A stretch of DNA of 64,000 nt from Prochlorococcus sp. AG-355-P07 (GTDB lineage Bacteria > Cyanobacteriota > Cyanobacteriia > PCC-6307 > Cyanobiaceae), in contig QCEN01000004.1 in the NCBI GenBank assembly GCA_003280575.1, positions 39,234 through 103,233 on the forward strand. Reading direction: 5' to 3'. Positions 26,327-34,982 of the stretch are shown one piece after another. A program made the position numbers and the translations under genes. The notes beneath the pieces were generated by a model. That model had not been told where the DNA came from and ran no database searches. It saw only the letters and a program-made list of their open reading frames with translations. Every line of letters starts with the position of its first letter. Position 1 is the stretch's first letter.

Positions 26327-27964
26327 ATGAATCAAGTTAGTATAATCAATATCAATTCTCCTTTTCTAGATCAAAAACCAGGTACCTCTGGATTAAGAAA
26401 AAGTACTTTAAAGTTTCAGGAAGAACATTATTTAGAAGTTTTTATTGAGGCAATCTTACAATCATTAGAAGATTTAAAAGGTTCAACATTAGTAGTTGGT
26501 GGTGATGGCAGATATGGCAATATTGAAGCAATAGAAAAAATTGTCCAAATATGCATTGCTCATAAAGTTCAAAAGGTTATTGTTCCAAAATACGGTTTAT
26601 TATCTACTCCTGCGACATCACATTTAATTAGAAAAGAAAATGCAATTGGTGGAATTATTCTTTCTGCAAGCCACAATCCTGGTGGGATTGATGGCGACTT
26701 TGGCGTGAAATTGAATATCTCTAATGGTGGCCCAGCTCCTGAGATAATTACTAATAAGATTTTCAAGGCTTCGCAATTACTTACTAGTTATAAAATTTGT
26801 AAAATTCATTTACCTGATTTTAGTGAATATGGAACTTATCCTTACGACGAAACTACTTTAGAAATTATTGATGGATTAACAGATTATTCTAATTTGATGG
26901 AGAAAATTTTTGATTTTGATCAAATTAGTGATTTTTTAAAAAAAGACTTCTCGTTAATCTTTGATGCTATGAATGCGGTTACAGGCCCATATGCAAAAAA
27001 TATTTTTGTTGAAAAAATGGGTCTTGCACCTGATTGTGTCATGAATGGTACCCCGTTAAAAGATTTTGGAGGTTTACATCCTGATCCTAATCTTACTTAC
27101 GCATCCCACTTAGCTGATTTGTTACTAAATAAAAAATCTTATAGTTTTGGTGCAGCATGCGATGGAGATGGAGATAGGAATATGATTTTAGGAAGTGGAT
27201 GTTTTGTAAATCCTAGTGATAGCCTTGCAGTTATCACTGCTAACACAAATTGCGTCCCTGGTTATAAAGATGGTATTGCAGGTGTGGCACGATCCATGCC
27301 AACCAGCTCAGCGGTTGATAATGTTGCTCGAGCATTAAATATACCTTGTTTCGAGACGCCTACTGGCTGGAAGTTTTTTGGAAATCTTTTAGACTCTAAT
27401 TTAATTACTTTATGTGGAGAAGAAAGTTTCGGAACAGGTAGTAATCATGTGAGAGAGAAAGATGGACTATGGGCAGTTTTATATTGGTTACAAGTTTTAG
27501 CTGAGAAAAAATGTTCTGTAAGTGATTTGATGCAGAATCATTGGAAAAAATTTGGTAGGAATTATTATTCAAGACACGATTATGAGGCAATTCCCTTAAA
27601 TATTGCTGATCAAATCTTTGGTAATCTAACTTCTATGCTCGAAAAATTAAAAGGAAATAGTTTTGCTGGCCATTTAGTTAAAATTGCAGATAATTTTTCA
27701 TATTTAGATCCCGTTGATAATTCCATAAGTGAAAATCAAGGTTTAAGATTAGTACTTGATGATAATTCTCGAGTAATTGTGCGCCTTTCTGGAACTGGAA
27801 CTAAGGGTGCAACATTAAGACTTTATTTTGAGAAATTTTTCAATACCCAACAGAATCTTTCTTTAAATCCTCAGATAGCTTTGCAACCCCTAATAAATAA
27901 TTTGGATGATTTATTAAACATTTCAAAACTTACTAAAATGGAAACTCCTACTGTAATTACATAG
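26327..27964 (+). CDS. pgm: Phosphoglucomutase
   Basis: 545 residues, the alpha-D-phosphohexomutase superfamily in the ~550-aa glucose-1-phosphate form. It interconverts glucose 1- and 6-phosphate for glycogen and cell-wall sugar synthesis. Motifs in order: KPGTSGLRK at the N-terminus, active Ser in IILSASHNPGG, the Mg2+ loop AACDGDGDRNM, the sugar-binding GEESFGTGSNHVREKDG, and the phosphate-binding VRLSGTGTKGATLR near the C-terminus. ATG start with normal spacing. It precedes rarA by 33 nt. Confidence 0.95.
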   Translation: MNQVSIININSPFLDQKPGTSGLRKSTLKFQEEHYLEVFIEAILQSLEDLKGSTLVVGGDGRYGNIEAIEKIVQICIAHKVQKVIVPKYGLLSTPATSHLIRKENAIGGIILSASHNPGGIDGDFGVKLNISNGGPAPEIITNKIFKASQLLTSYKICKIHLPDFSEYGTYPYDETTLEIIDGLTDYSNLMEKIFDFDQISDFLKKDFSLIFDAMNAVTGPYAKNIFVEKMGLAPDCVMNGTPLKDFGGLHPDPNLTYASHLADLLLNKKSYSFGAACDGDGDRNMILGSGCFVNPSDSLAVITANTNCVPGYKDGIAGVARSMPTSSAVDNVARALNIPCFETPTGWKFFGNLLDSNLITLCGEESFGTGSNHVREKDGLWAVLYWLQVLAEKKCSVSDLMQNHWKKFGRNYYSRHDYEAIPLNIADQIFGNLTSMLEKLKGNSFAGHLVKIADNFSYLDPVDNSISENQGLRLVLDDNSRVIVRLSGTGTKGATLRLYFEKFFNTQQNLSLNPQIALQPLINNLDDLLNISKLTKMETPTVIT

Positions 27965-27997
27965 AATTGAAAGTAATGATTTTTTGATTTTATTTAT

Positions 27998-29287
27998 ATG
28001 CATTCAGAAAATTTATTTACTAATTATTCTCAAATTGAAAATAATGCACCTTTGGCAGATAAATTAAGACCTAAGAATTTGGAAGATTTTTTTGGTCAGC
28101 AACCAATCCTTAATGAGAATTCGCTTTTAAGAAGTGCAATTTTAAATGATAAGATTAGCAATTTTATTTTTTCTGGCCCCCCTGGTGTTGGAAAAACTAC
28201 TTTAATTGAAATTATTTCCTTTAATACGCGTTCAAAATTAATTAAGTTAAATGCAGTATTATCAAGTATTAAAGAATTAAGAAATGAAATCGCTAATGCA
28301 AAAGATAGATTGATAAATTCAAAAAGAAAAACAATTTTATTTATCGATGAGGTTCATAGATTTACAGCAGTTCAGCAAGATGCTTTATTACCTTCAATAG
28401 AAAATGGAACTATAACTTTTATTGGTGCTACTACTGAAAATCCGTTCTTTGCTGTTAATAAAGCGCTAGTTAGCAGGTCTCGCATTTTTACATTACTTCC
28501 TTTGGCAGAAAATGATTTGCAGAAAATAATACAAAAAGTTATGACTTACTATTCTAAAAGAAAAGATGCAAAAAAGATTCATTTTACTCAAGATGCTATG
28601 AGTCATTTGATTAAATTTTCAGGTGGAGATGCAAGAACATTAATCAATGCACTAGAGATGGCCATAGAAACAACTGCTGGAAATGATGCTAAAGAAATCA
28701 ACATTAATCTTTCAATAGCAGAGGATGCAATTCAAAAGAAAAATATTGTTTACGATAAAAATGGTCAAAATCATTACGATGTGATAAGTGCCTTTATCAA
28801 GTCCATAAGAGGTTCTGATCCAGATGCAACTTTATTCTGGCTTGCGAATATGCTGGAGGCTGGTGAAGATCCTAATTTTATTTTTAGAAGACTACTTATA
28901 TCTGCCAGTGAAGATATTGGAATGGCTGATCCTAATGCCATAGTAGTTGTACAATCCTGTTGTGATGCTTTTGATAGAGTTGGATTTCCAGAAGGATTAT
29001 ATTTTTTAACTCAGGCTTCTTTATACTTAGCTATGTCTCCAAAAAGTAATAGTACGAAAAGTATTTTTAAAGCAATTGAAACAATCAAATCTACCAATGT
29101 TTTTGATGTTCCATTTCATTTAAAAAATAATTCTAATAGTTATGTCAATCCTCATAATTATCCAGGTAATTGGGTCGCACAAGAATATCTTCCCAAATCT
29201 TTAAAAGGTTTAAAAATATGGGAACCAAATAATAATGGATGGGAAAAAACTCAATATGAAGAACTTCTTAGAAGAAAAGAAAATTAA
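27998..29287 (+). CDS. rarA: Replication-associated recombination ATPase RarA (MgsA)
   Basis: 429 residues. An AAA+ ATPase related to clamp loaders and human WRNIP1, acting at stalled forks. PLADKLRPKNLEDFFGQQ, Walker A FSGPPGVGKTT, Walker B TILFIDEVHRFT, sensor FIGATTENPFF, Arg finger region VSRSRIF, then the C-terminal tetramerisation half with ISASEDIGMADPNA and YPGNWVAQEYLP. Length matches the stand-alone bacterial form; some cyanobacterial RarA proteins carry an extra C-terminal domain, which is absent. It overlaps the convergent phosphopantetheinyl transferase by 4 nt. Confidence 0.95.
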   Translation: MHSENLFTNYSQIENNAPLADKLRPKNLEDFFGQQPILNENSLLRSAILNDKISNFIFSGPPGVGKTTLIEIISFNTRSKLIKLNAVLSSIKELRNEIANAKDRLINSKRKTILFIDEVHRFTAVQQDALLPSIENGTITFIGATTENPFFAVNKALVSRSRIFTLLPLAENDLQKIIQKVMTYYSKRKDAKKIHFTQDAMSHLIKFSGGDARTLINALEMAIETTAGNDAKEININLSIAEDAIQKKNIVYDKNGQNHYDVISAFIKSIRGSDPDATLFWLANMLEAGEDPNFIFRRLLISASEDIGMADPNAIVVVQSCCDAFDRVGFPEGLYFLTQASLYLAMSPKSNSTKSIFKAIETIKSTNVFDVPFHLKNNSNSYVNPHNYPGNWVAQEYLPKSLKGLKIWEPNNNGWEKTQYEELLRRKEN

Positions 29288-29940
29288 AAATTTTTCGAAC
29301 AACAAATAATCTCAGGATTAAAAGAAGTTTTTTCTTCGTAGGCTAAAGCTATAGTCCAATTATGGAAATTTATCTTTGAATAATTTAAATGTATGTTTTT
29401 CTCCTTATGAATTAACTTTTTTAGCTTTTCAAAAAATTGCCAATGGTTAATGTCTTTAGCTAATTTTCCATGATCCCATTTTATAGCCGCTTCAACAGCA
29501 CACCATTGATTTAGGATCATATTTTTTGTCAAATAATTATTATGGATTGATTTATTAGTATGAAAAAAATATTTTTCTGCAAATTTTAAATAGTTAAAAT
29601 CTCTATCTGTTCTTTCAATATCAATCCCTATTTTGCTTTTATGCCAGACTATAGTAATGGCATCTTTACAATGACTTAAACTTATATTTCCCATACCTGA
29701 TGGTAAACTTGGAGGTTTTCCAGGATGAGCATTAATAGGAATTTCTAGGGGGTCTAAATCAAAAAGTGTTGAAAGTGATTGTCGTAAGTAAGCTCTTGTT
29801 TCTAAAAAAATCTTTGATCTTGAACTTGATAGATTCTTTGCAGTTTTAATTTCTTCTACCGTTGCGATATCTTGCACACCTTTAATCTCATAAAACCAAA
29901 TTTTTGGTATTTTATATTCATACTCATTTAATAATTTCAA
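29284..29940 (-). CDS. 4'-phosphopantetheinyl transferase (Sfp/HetI type)
   Basis: 218 residues. It moves phosphopantetheine from CoA to carrier proteins such as fatty-acid ACP. The Mg2+ motif KIGIDIERTDRD and the LSHCKDAITIVW segment are clear. The W-x-x-K-E-A motif is altered to QWCAVEAAIKW: the first Lys is Val, while the Glu and the later Lys remain. The first in-frame start is TTG 29940, two codons after a stop, and it keeps the IPKIWFYEIKG strand usual at Sfp N-termini. That TTG shares its first base with the ATG of divergent prxQ. As there is often no AcpS in cyanobacteria, it probably serves all carrier proteins. Confidence 0.85.
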   Translation of the reverse strand: MKLLNEYEYKIPKIWFYEIKGVQDIATVEEIKTAKNLSSSRSKIFLETRAYLRQSLSTLFDLDPLEIPINAHPGKPPSLPSGMGNISLSHCKDAITIVWHKSKIGIDIERTDRDFNYLKFAEKYFFHTNKSIHNNYLTKNMILNQWCAVEAAIKWDHGKLAKDINHWQFFEKLKKLIHKEKNIHLNYSKINFHNWTIALAYEEKTSFNPEIICCSKNF

Positions 29941-30407
29941 TGGCTCTTAAGGTTGGCGACAAAGCACCAGAATTTAAATTAAAAGATTCTTTTGAGAAAG
30001 AAGTTTCTCTTAGTGATTTTAAAGGTAAAAGAATAATACTATATTTTTATCCAAAAGATAATACTCCAGGATGTACTAAAGAAGCATGTAATTTTAAAGA
30101 GAATTGGGATTTACTCCAAAAAAATAATATTGTTGTGCTTGGAATTAGCAAAGATAATGCATCCTCTCATCAGAAGTTTATAGAAAAATTTAATTTACCT
30201 TTTATTCTTTTAACTGATCCTGAACCTTTTAAAGTTTCTTCTGATTATGATAGCTATGGACTTAAGAAATTCATGGGAAAAGAATATATGGGAATGATGA
30301 GAAATACTTTTTTGATCGATACAGATGGTAACATCGAGAAAATTTATTTAAAGGTAAAAGCTGCAATAATGGCTGACCATATAATTGCAGACCTTAGATT
30401 AAGCTAA
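29940..30407 (+). CDS. Peroxiredoxin Q / BCP family
   Basis: 155 residues from ATG 29940. The track start at 29904 adds 12 unlikely residues. It is a thiol peroxidase that reduces hydroperoxides using thioredoxin. The atypical 2-Cys motif TPGCTKEACNF holds peroxidatic and resolving Cys five apart, as in PrxQ. YFYPKDNTPG, FILLTDPE and MGMMRNTFLIDTDG are family-typical. It begins on the same base as the TTG start of the divergent phosphopantetheinyl transferase, so its promoter must lie inside that gene. It overlaps coaX by 4 nt, tail to tail. Confidence 0.94.
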   Translation: MALKVGDKAPEFKLKDSFEKEVSLSDFKGKRIILYFYPKDNTPGCTKEACNFKENWDLLQKNNIVVLGISKDNASSHQKFIEKFNLPFILLTDPEPFKVSSDYDSYGLKKFMGKEYMGMMRNTFLIDTDGNIEKIYLKVKAAIMADHIIADLRLS

Positions 30408-31093
30408 TTTATTACGGACAGGTGGTGAATAATCATTCCCTCCATAACCAAATTAGGAGCATTAATTATATTTTTATTGCTCGTTTCTAGAGATTTTGTT
30501 AGAAATTGAGAGTCTCCTCCACATGTTATCAAGATATCACCCAATGGATTATATGAATTCTTAATAACACTTGTAAGAGAATTGATTACTCCTTTTAAAG
30601 TTGCCTCTTCTGTATTAATCAAAAAATCTTTTGTAGGGACTTCATATTTTTTTGGAACTTTAAGATTTTTTGTATTTTGTTCCATTGACTTTAATTGTGT
30701 TAGAAAACCTGGAATAAGTTGACCTCCAATAATAGATCCGTTTGAATTCAATTTTGTAATTGATAATATTGTTCCAAAATCTGCAATTAGCAAATCTTTT
30801 TTGAAAGGGTTTTTAATATTTTTTAGTGCTGCAAGACAAGCAAGAGCTCTATCAACTCCAAAATAATCAGGAAGATTTGATAAATGAATATCTTTAGTCC
30901 TTATTTCATTTTCTTTTTTGAGCAAAAAATTAGGTAGTTTTCCTACAGAAGCCCAAATTAATTGATCAAGATCTATATTTTGGGGAACTTTTTGCTCTTT
31001 TTTGGTATGGAAGAATTTAGATTGATTTTTAGAATATTTAGCCCAATGAAGCCTACTATTGCCAACTAATAAAAAATTTATATCTGAGACCAT
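30404..31093 (-). CDS. coaX: Type III pantothenate kinase
   Basis: 229 residues. It phosphorylates pantothenate, the first step of CoA synthesis. Family motifs: VGNSRLHWA (phosphate loop, with Val where Asp is usual), DYFGVDRALACLAA, LIADFGTILSI (the DxGT nucleotide motif) and GGQLIPGF. The missing first Asp fits the divergent cyanobacterial form but is worth noting. It lies 15 nt downstream of cysH on the same strand. Confidence 0.85.
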   Translation of the reverse strand: MVSDINFLLVGNSRLHWAKYSKNQSKFFHTKKEQKVPQNIDLDQLIWASVGKLPNFLLKKENEIRTKDIHLSNLPDYFGVDRALACLAALKNIKNPFKKDLLIADFGTILSITKLNSNGSIIGGQLIPGFLTQLKSMEQNTKNLKVPKKYEVPTKDFLINTEEATLKGVINSLTSVIKNSYNPLGDILITCGGDSQFLTKSLETSNKNIINAPNLVMEGMIIHHLSVIN

Positions 31094-31108
31094 TATTCTA
31101 TGATCAAT

Positions 31109-31831
31109 TTAATCATTAGTGTGTATTCCACATTCTTGTTTAATCCCCCCAAATCTTGTATCTCTGCCTTTTGTTTTGATACTATCAGGACTGCTCGAAT
31201 GCCAATCTCCTACAGAAGAATAACCTTTGATAAAAAGTGGATGAGAAGGTAAGTTATTCTCTTCCATATAATAAAAAATATCTTTATTTGTCCAATTTAA
31301 TAAAGGTCTTAAAGATAGTCTTTCACGAATTACGTCTAGAAATTTCATTTTGTTTCTATTTTCTGTTTGACTTGACCGAACACCGCTTGCCCAGCAGAAA
31401 ATATTATACTTTTCTAGCGCATTTTCTAAAGGTTTTATCTTTCTTAATTCATGATACTTATCTAAATCACTCTCTTTATTTGTTTCCCAAAGTTTTCCGT
31501 ATTTAGCCTCCATTCTTGCTGGAGATAATTCACTTTGCAATGTTTCTACTTCTAATGATAAATCCTCAATAAGCTTTTCAGCGTAATTGTATGTCTCTGG
31601 AGGTAGGTAACCTGTGTCTATCCAAAATATTTTGATTTTTTTTTGCAGACCTAATTTACTAACCATATTTAAAAGGACTGATGACTGTATGCCAAAACTT
31701 GTTGTAATAGAAAATTGATTATCAAACTTTTCGTAACCCCAAGTAAGCATTTCTTGAGGCTTCATATGTACTAGCTCTTGATTATATTTCCTCAAGTTAG
31801 GTTGAATATCTTTGTGGATGTTTTCAATCAT
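31109..31831 (-). CDS. cysH: Phosphoadenylyl-sulfate reductase
   Basis: 240 residues. It reduces PAPS to sulfite with thioredoxin in sulfate assimilation. The N-terminal SITTSFGIQSSVLLNMVSK and IFWIDTGYLPPETY form the PP-loop-like nucleotide site. RRLSLRPLLNW-type sequence and WHSSSPDSIKTKGRDTRFGG precede the catalytic tail KQECGIH. Only the tail Cys is present, without the two CC pairs of APS reductases, so PAPS is the likely substrate. First gene of cysH-coaX, divergent from the NADH dehydrogenase. Confidence 0.93.
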   Translation of the reverse strand: MIENIHKDIQPNLRKYNQELVHMKPQEMLTWGYEKFDNQFSITTSFGIQSSVLLNMVSKLGLQKKIKIFWIDTGYLPPETYNYAEKLIEDLSLEVETLQSELSPARMEAKYGKLWETNKESDLDKYHELRKIKPLENALEKYNIFCWASGVRSSQTENRNKMKFLDVIRERLSLRPLLNWTNKDIFYYMEENNLPSHPLFIKGYSSVGDWHSSSPDSIKTKGRDTRFGGIKQECGIHTND

Positions 31832-31926
31832 TATTCAATTTGATTATGAGTTTAATTTTATTTCGCTCAATTTAAAAATTATTCGTATAGTTTAATAATA
31901 CAGTTACGTTTAACAATATTTCGCTA

Positions 31927-33120
31927 ATGAAATCAATACAAAAACCAATAGTAATAGTCGGAGCAGGTTTTGCAGGCATGACATTTGCTTTGAATTTAAA
32001 GAATCTTAATCCTTCTTTACCGCTTCTTGTAGTTGATTCTGAAACTAACTTTATATTTAAACCTTTAATGTATGAAGTTTTAAGTAAAGAAATAAGAGGT
32101 TGGGAAGCTACCCCAAAATTTGCAAATATTTTTTCTGATGCAGGTATAACTTTTTTAAGAAATTGTTTAACTAAGATTTCTTTCAAAGAAAATATTCTAG
32201 AATTTAGTGACGATTTAAAATTAAGTTATCAATATCTTGTTATCTGTACAGGATCTATTCCAAATAGTTTTTTTATAAAAGGAGTAGATGAAAATTGTTA
32301 TTTTTTTAATGATCTTCACGATCTAAATAAATTAAGATCTTTTTTAAAAAAATCACAAAAAACTGCGCTTTATAAAAAGTTATTCATAGTTGGAGGTGGT
32401 CCTTCTGGAATAGAGTTAGCATGCAAAATTAAAGATATATTTATAGACCAATTTGAAATTAATGTAATAGAAAAATCAAATGAAATCCTTAATAAAAATA
32501 AAATTTTTAATAGAGAACAAGCAGAAAAGGCATTAGAAAAAAGAAAAATCAACGTTCTTTTGAATTCCACAGTTAAAGAAGTCTCAGAAACTAAAATTAG
32601 TATTTCTAACGAGGTTGGAATAACTTCTTTGGATAAAGATATTGTGATTTGGACTGCAGGCGTTAAACCTAATTTGTCTTACCTAGAAACTGATGAAATA
32701 ACAAAAAAATTTGGACGAATTTTAGTTAATAATAATTTGCAAATAGAAAACTATAAAAATTGTTTTGCTATTGGCGATATTTCACTTATTGAAGGAATGG
32801 AGGATTTACCCATAACTGCTCAGGTCGCTATGCAGGAAGGAAATCATCTGGCTAATAATCTAGAACTTATAATTCAAGGAAAGGATCCTTTACCTTTTGA
32901 ATTTCAAGACAACGGTGAAATGATTAGTTTAGGAATAGGCGATGCTTCAATATCTGGGCTAGGGGTTACCTTATCTGGGAAATTGGCTTTTGAGGCAAGA
33001 AGACTTATATATGCTTCCAAGTTGCCTGATATCACAGAAAGCTTAAAATCTGCATCTTCATGGATATTCCAAAAAAAATCTATTGTTAAAAAGTTTTTTA
33101 AAAAAGATTATTCCAATTAA
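31927..33120 (+). CDS. Type II NAD(P)H dehydrogenase (NDH-2)
   Basis: 397 residues. A single-chain FAD flavoprotein passing electrons from NAD(P)H to quinone without proton pumping. FAD loop IVIVGAGFAGMTFAL at residues 8-22, NADH loop LFIVGGGPSGIELA near 155, the FAD motif NCFAIGDISL near 280, and a C-terminal amphipathic, basic end likely to bind membrane (KKSIVKKFFKKDYSN). The first member of a plus-strand series with SLC13, trkH and trkA, after a 49-nt gap; this suggests coupling of redox state with ion movement. Confidence 0.9.
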   Translation: MKSIQKPIVIVGAGFAGMTFALNLKNLNPSLPLLVVDSETNFIFKPLMYEVLSKEIRGWEATPKFANIFSDAGITFLRNCLTKISFKENILEFSDDLKLSYQYLVICTGSIPNSFFIKGVDENCYFFNDLHDLNKLRSFLKKSQKTALYKKLFIVGGGPSGIELACKIKDIFIDQFEINVIEKSNEILNKNKIFNREQAEKALEKRKINVLLNSTVKEVSETKISISNEVGITSLDKDIVIWTAGVKPNLSYLETDEITKKFGRILVNNNLQIENYKNCFAIGDISLIEGMEDLPITAQVAMQEGNHLANNLELIIQGKDPLPFEFQDNGEMISLGIGDASISGLGVTLSGKLAFEARRLIYASKLPDITESLKSASSWIFQKKSIVKKFFKKDYSN

Positions 33121-33169
33121 ACTTTTTTGAAATATTGTTTTTGGGTATATTGAGTGAAATAAGTTTCGT

Positions 33170-34978
33170 ATGAATTTAATTACAGTAGTTAGTAATAATT
33201 TTGATGCGTTTATAACGGTAGTTGTTTTAATAATGTCAATAATTTTGTTTATTAAAAATACTATTGCGCCAGAATTGACTGGTTTGTTATGTGTTGGAAT
33301 TTTTATAGCTACTGGGGTTCTCTCTCCTGAAAAAGCTTTATCTGGATTTGGTAGCCCGTCGTTAATTACCCTTATGGGTTTATTTGCGGTTTCCTCTGCA
33401 TTATTTAAAAGTGGTGCCTTAGACAGAGTAAGAGAATTGATTTCTTCTGAAAGTATTAGAACTCCAAGGAAACTAATTTCTTTAATAGCTTTTTTGATTG
33501 CTCCAATATCTGGTATTGTCCCTAATACTCCAGTAGTAGCATCTTTGTTACCTTTAATTGAAAGTTGGTGCGAGCGAAGAAATATATCACCATCAAAAGT
33601 TTTATTACCTCTTTCTTTTGCTACTTTACTTGGTGGAACTCTAACATTATTAGGTAGCTCAGTAAATCTTCTTGTAAGTGATATTAGTCAACAATTAGGT
33701 TATGGAGCTTTGGAATTGTTTAGTTTGACTTCAATAGGAATTCCTGTTTGGCTTATAGGTACAACTTATATGATTCTAGTTTCAGACTTGCTTTTGCCAG
33801 ATAGAGGTAGAGATAAGGAGTTTATTAAAAATGGCGATATGAATATATATTTTACTGAAGTTACTATTCCCTCTACTTCAGAATTAGTTGGACAATCTGT
33901 CAGAAATAGTAGATTGCAAAGACGATTTGACGTCGATGTTCTGGAATTGCAACGAAATGGAAAAGTTATTCTTCCTCCTTTGGCTGATAGAAAGATTGAA
34001 CCGGATGATAGATTAATAATCCGCGTTACTAGAGCAGACTTATTTAGACTGCAGCAGGAACATACCATTCTGTTAGGAGAAAACAAAACATCTTTCGATG
34101 GAGCTAATGTTTTTTCAGATGATGAAGGTACTAAGACCTTTGAAGCCCTGTTACCAGCCGGTTCAACTCTAGCTGGTGCAAGTTTGAGAGAATTAAGATT
34201 TAGGCAACGTCATAATGCAACAGTTATAGCATTAAGAAGAGGTCAACAAACTGTTCAGGAGAGATTAGGTCAAGCTGTTTTAAGGGCTGGAGATGTTTTA
34301 TTATTGCAAGCACCTTTAGATTCAATAAGAGGTTTGCAAGCTAGTAATGATTTGCTTATTTTAGATCAATTCGAAGATGACTTACCTTTTTTGATAAAAA
34401 AACCTATATCGATTGCCATTGCAATAGGAATGGTGGTTTTGCCTTCGGTTTCTAATATTCCATTAGTAGGTTCAGTCCTTTTAGCAGTCATTGCCATGGT
34501 GGCTTGTGGATGTTTAAGACCTGGAGAGATACAAAAATCAATTAGGTTAGATGTCATTTTATTGTTGGGATCTTTATCATGCTTTAGTGTAGCTATGCAA
34601 GTAACTGGATTAGCGGACTTAATTGCAGTCAATCTAAACTTTGTCCTTAATGGAATGCCTCTCTATTTTGCACTAGTTGTAATTTTCTTATCAACGGTTA
34701 TTCTTACTCAATTTATAAGTAATGCTGCTTCGGTTGCTTTGATTTTGCCTGTTGCTATTGAATTTTCAAATGTTTTAGGCATTTCACCAAGTGCTTTAAT
34801 AATGCTTGTATTATTCGGTGCAAGTCAATCTTTTTTGACTCCAATGGGTTATCAAACAAATTTAATGGTTTATGGTCCTGGACGATATAGATTTTTTGAT
34901 ATCGCAAAATATGGAGCTGGATTAACACTTATAATGTCATTTACAGTGCCAGCATTGATAATTCTAAATTACAGGTAA
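33170..34978 (+). CDS. SLC13/DASS-family transporter with two TrkA-C domains
   Basis: 602 residues. Membrane segments fill about 10-205 and 395-602; between them two soluble TrkA-C (RCK_C) domains, about 215-300 (FTEVTIPSTSELVGQSVRNS) and 305-385 (FEALLPAGSTLAGASLREL), each ending in a DDRLIIR or GDVLLLQAP strand. This layout is shared by bacterial SLC13-like Na+-coupled carboxylate or sulfate carriers. The motif NTPVVASLLPLIESW and SNAASVALILPVAIE are family hairpins. The substrate is unsure: sulfate, phosphate or dicarboxylate. It is 5 nt upstream of trkH, in the same operon. Confidence 0.87.
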   Translation: MNLITVVSNNFDAFITVVVLIMSIILFIKNTIAPELTGLLCVGIFIATGVLSPEKALSGFGSPSLITLMGLFAVSSALFKSGALDRVRELISSESIRTPRKLISLIAFLIAPISGIVPNTPVVASLLPLIESWCERRNISPSKVLLPLSFATLLGGTLTLLGSSVNLLVSDISQQLGYGALELFSLTSIGIPVWLIGTTYMILVSDLLLPDRGRDKEFIKNGDMNIYFTEVTIPSTSELVGQSVRNSRLQRRFDVDVLELQRNGKVILPPLADRKIEPDDRLIIRVTRADLFRLQQEHTILLGENKTSFDGANVFSDDEGTKTFEALLPAGSTLAGASLRELRFRQRHNATVIALRRGQQTVQERLGQAVLRAGDVLLLQAPLDSIRGLQASNDLLILDQFEDDLPFLIKKPISIAIAIGMVVLPSVSNIPLVGSVLLAVIAMVACGCLRPGEIQKSIRLDVILLLGSLSCFSVAMQVTGLADLIAVNLNFVLNGMPLYFALVVIFLSTVILTQFISNAASVALILPVAIEFSNVLGISPSALIMLVLFGASQSFLTPMGYQTNLMVYGPGRYRFFDIAKYGAGLTLIMSFTVPALIILNYR

Positions 34979-34982
34979 TATC

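Noticed and set aside
29904-29939. N-terminal 12-residue extension of prxQ (MVFYIHTHLIIS)
   Set aside because: The family starts at MALKVGD; the extension overlaps the divergent transferase by 37 nt.
31872-32186. 104-aa ORF antisense to the start of NDH-2
   Set aside because: Overlaps the conserved FAD loop of a strongly supported gene.
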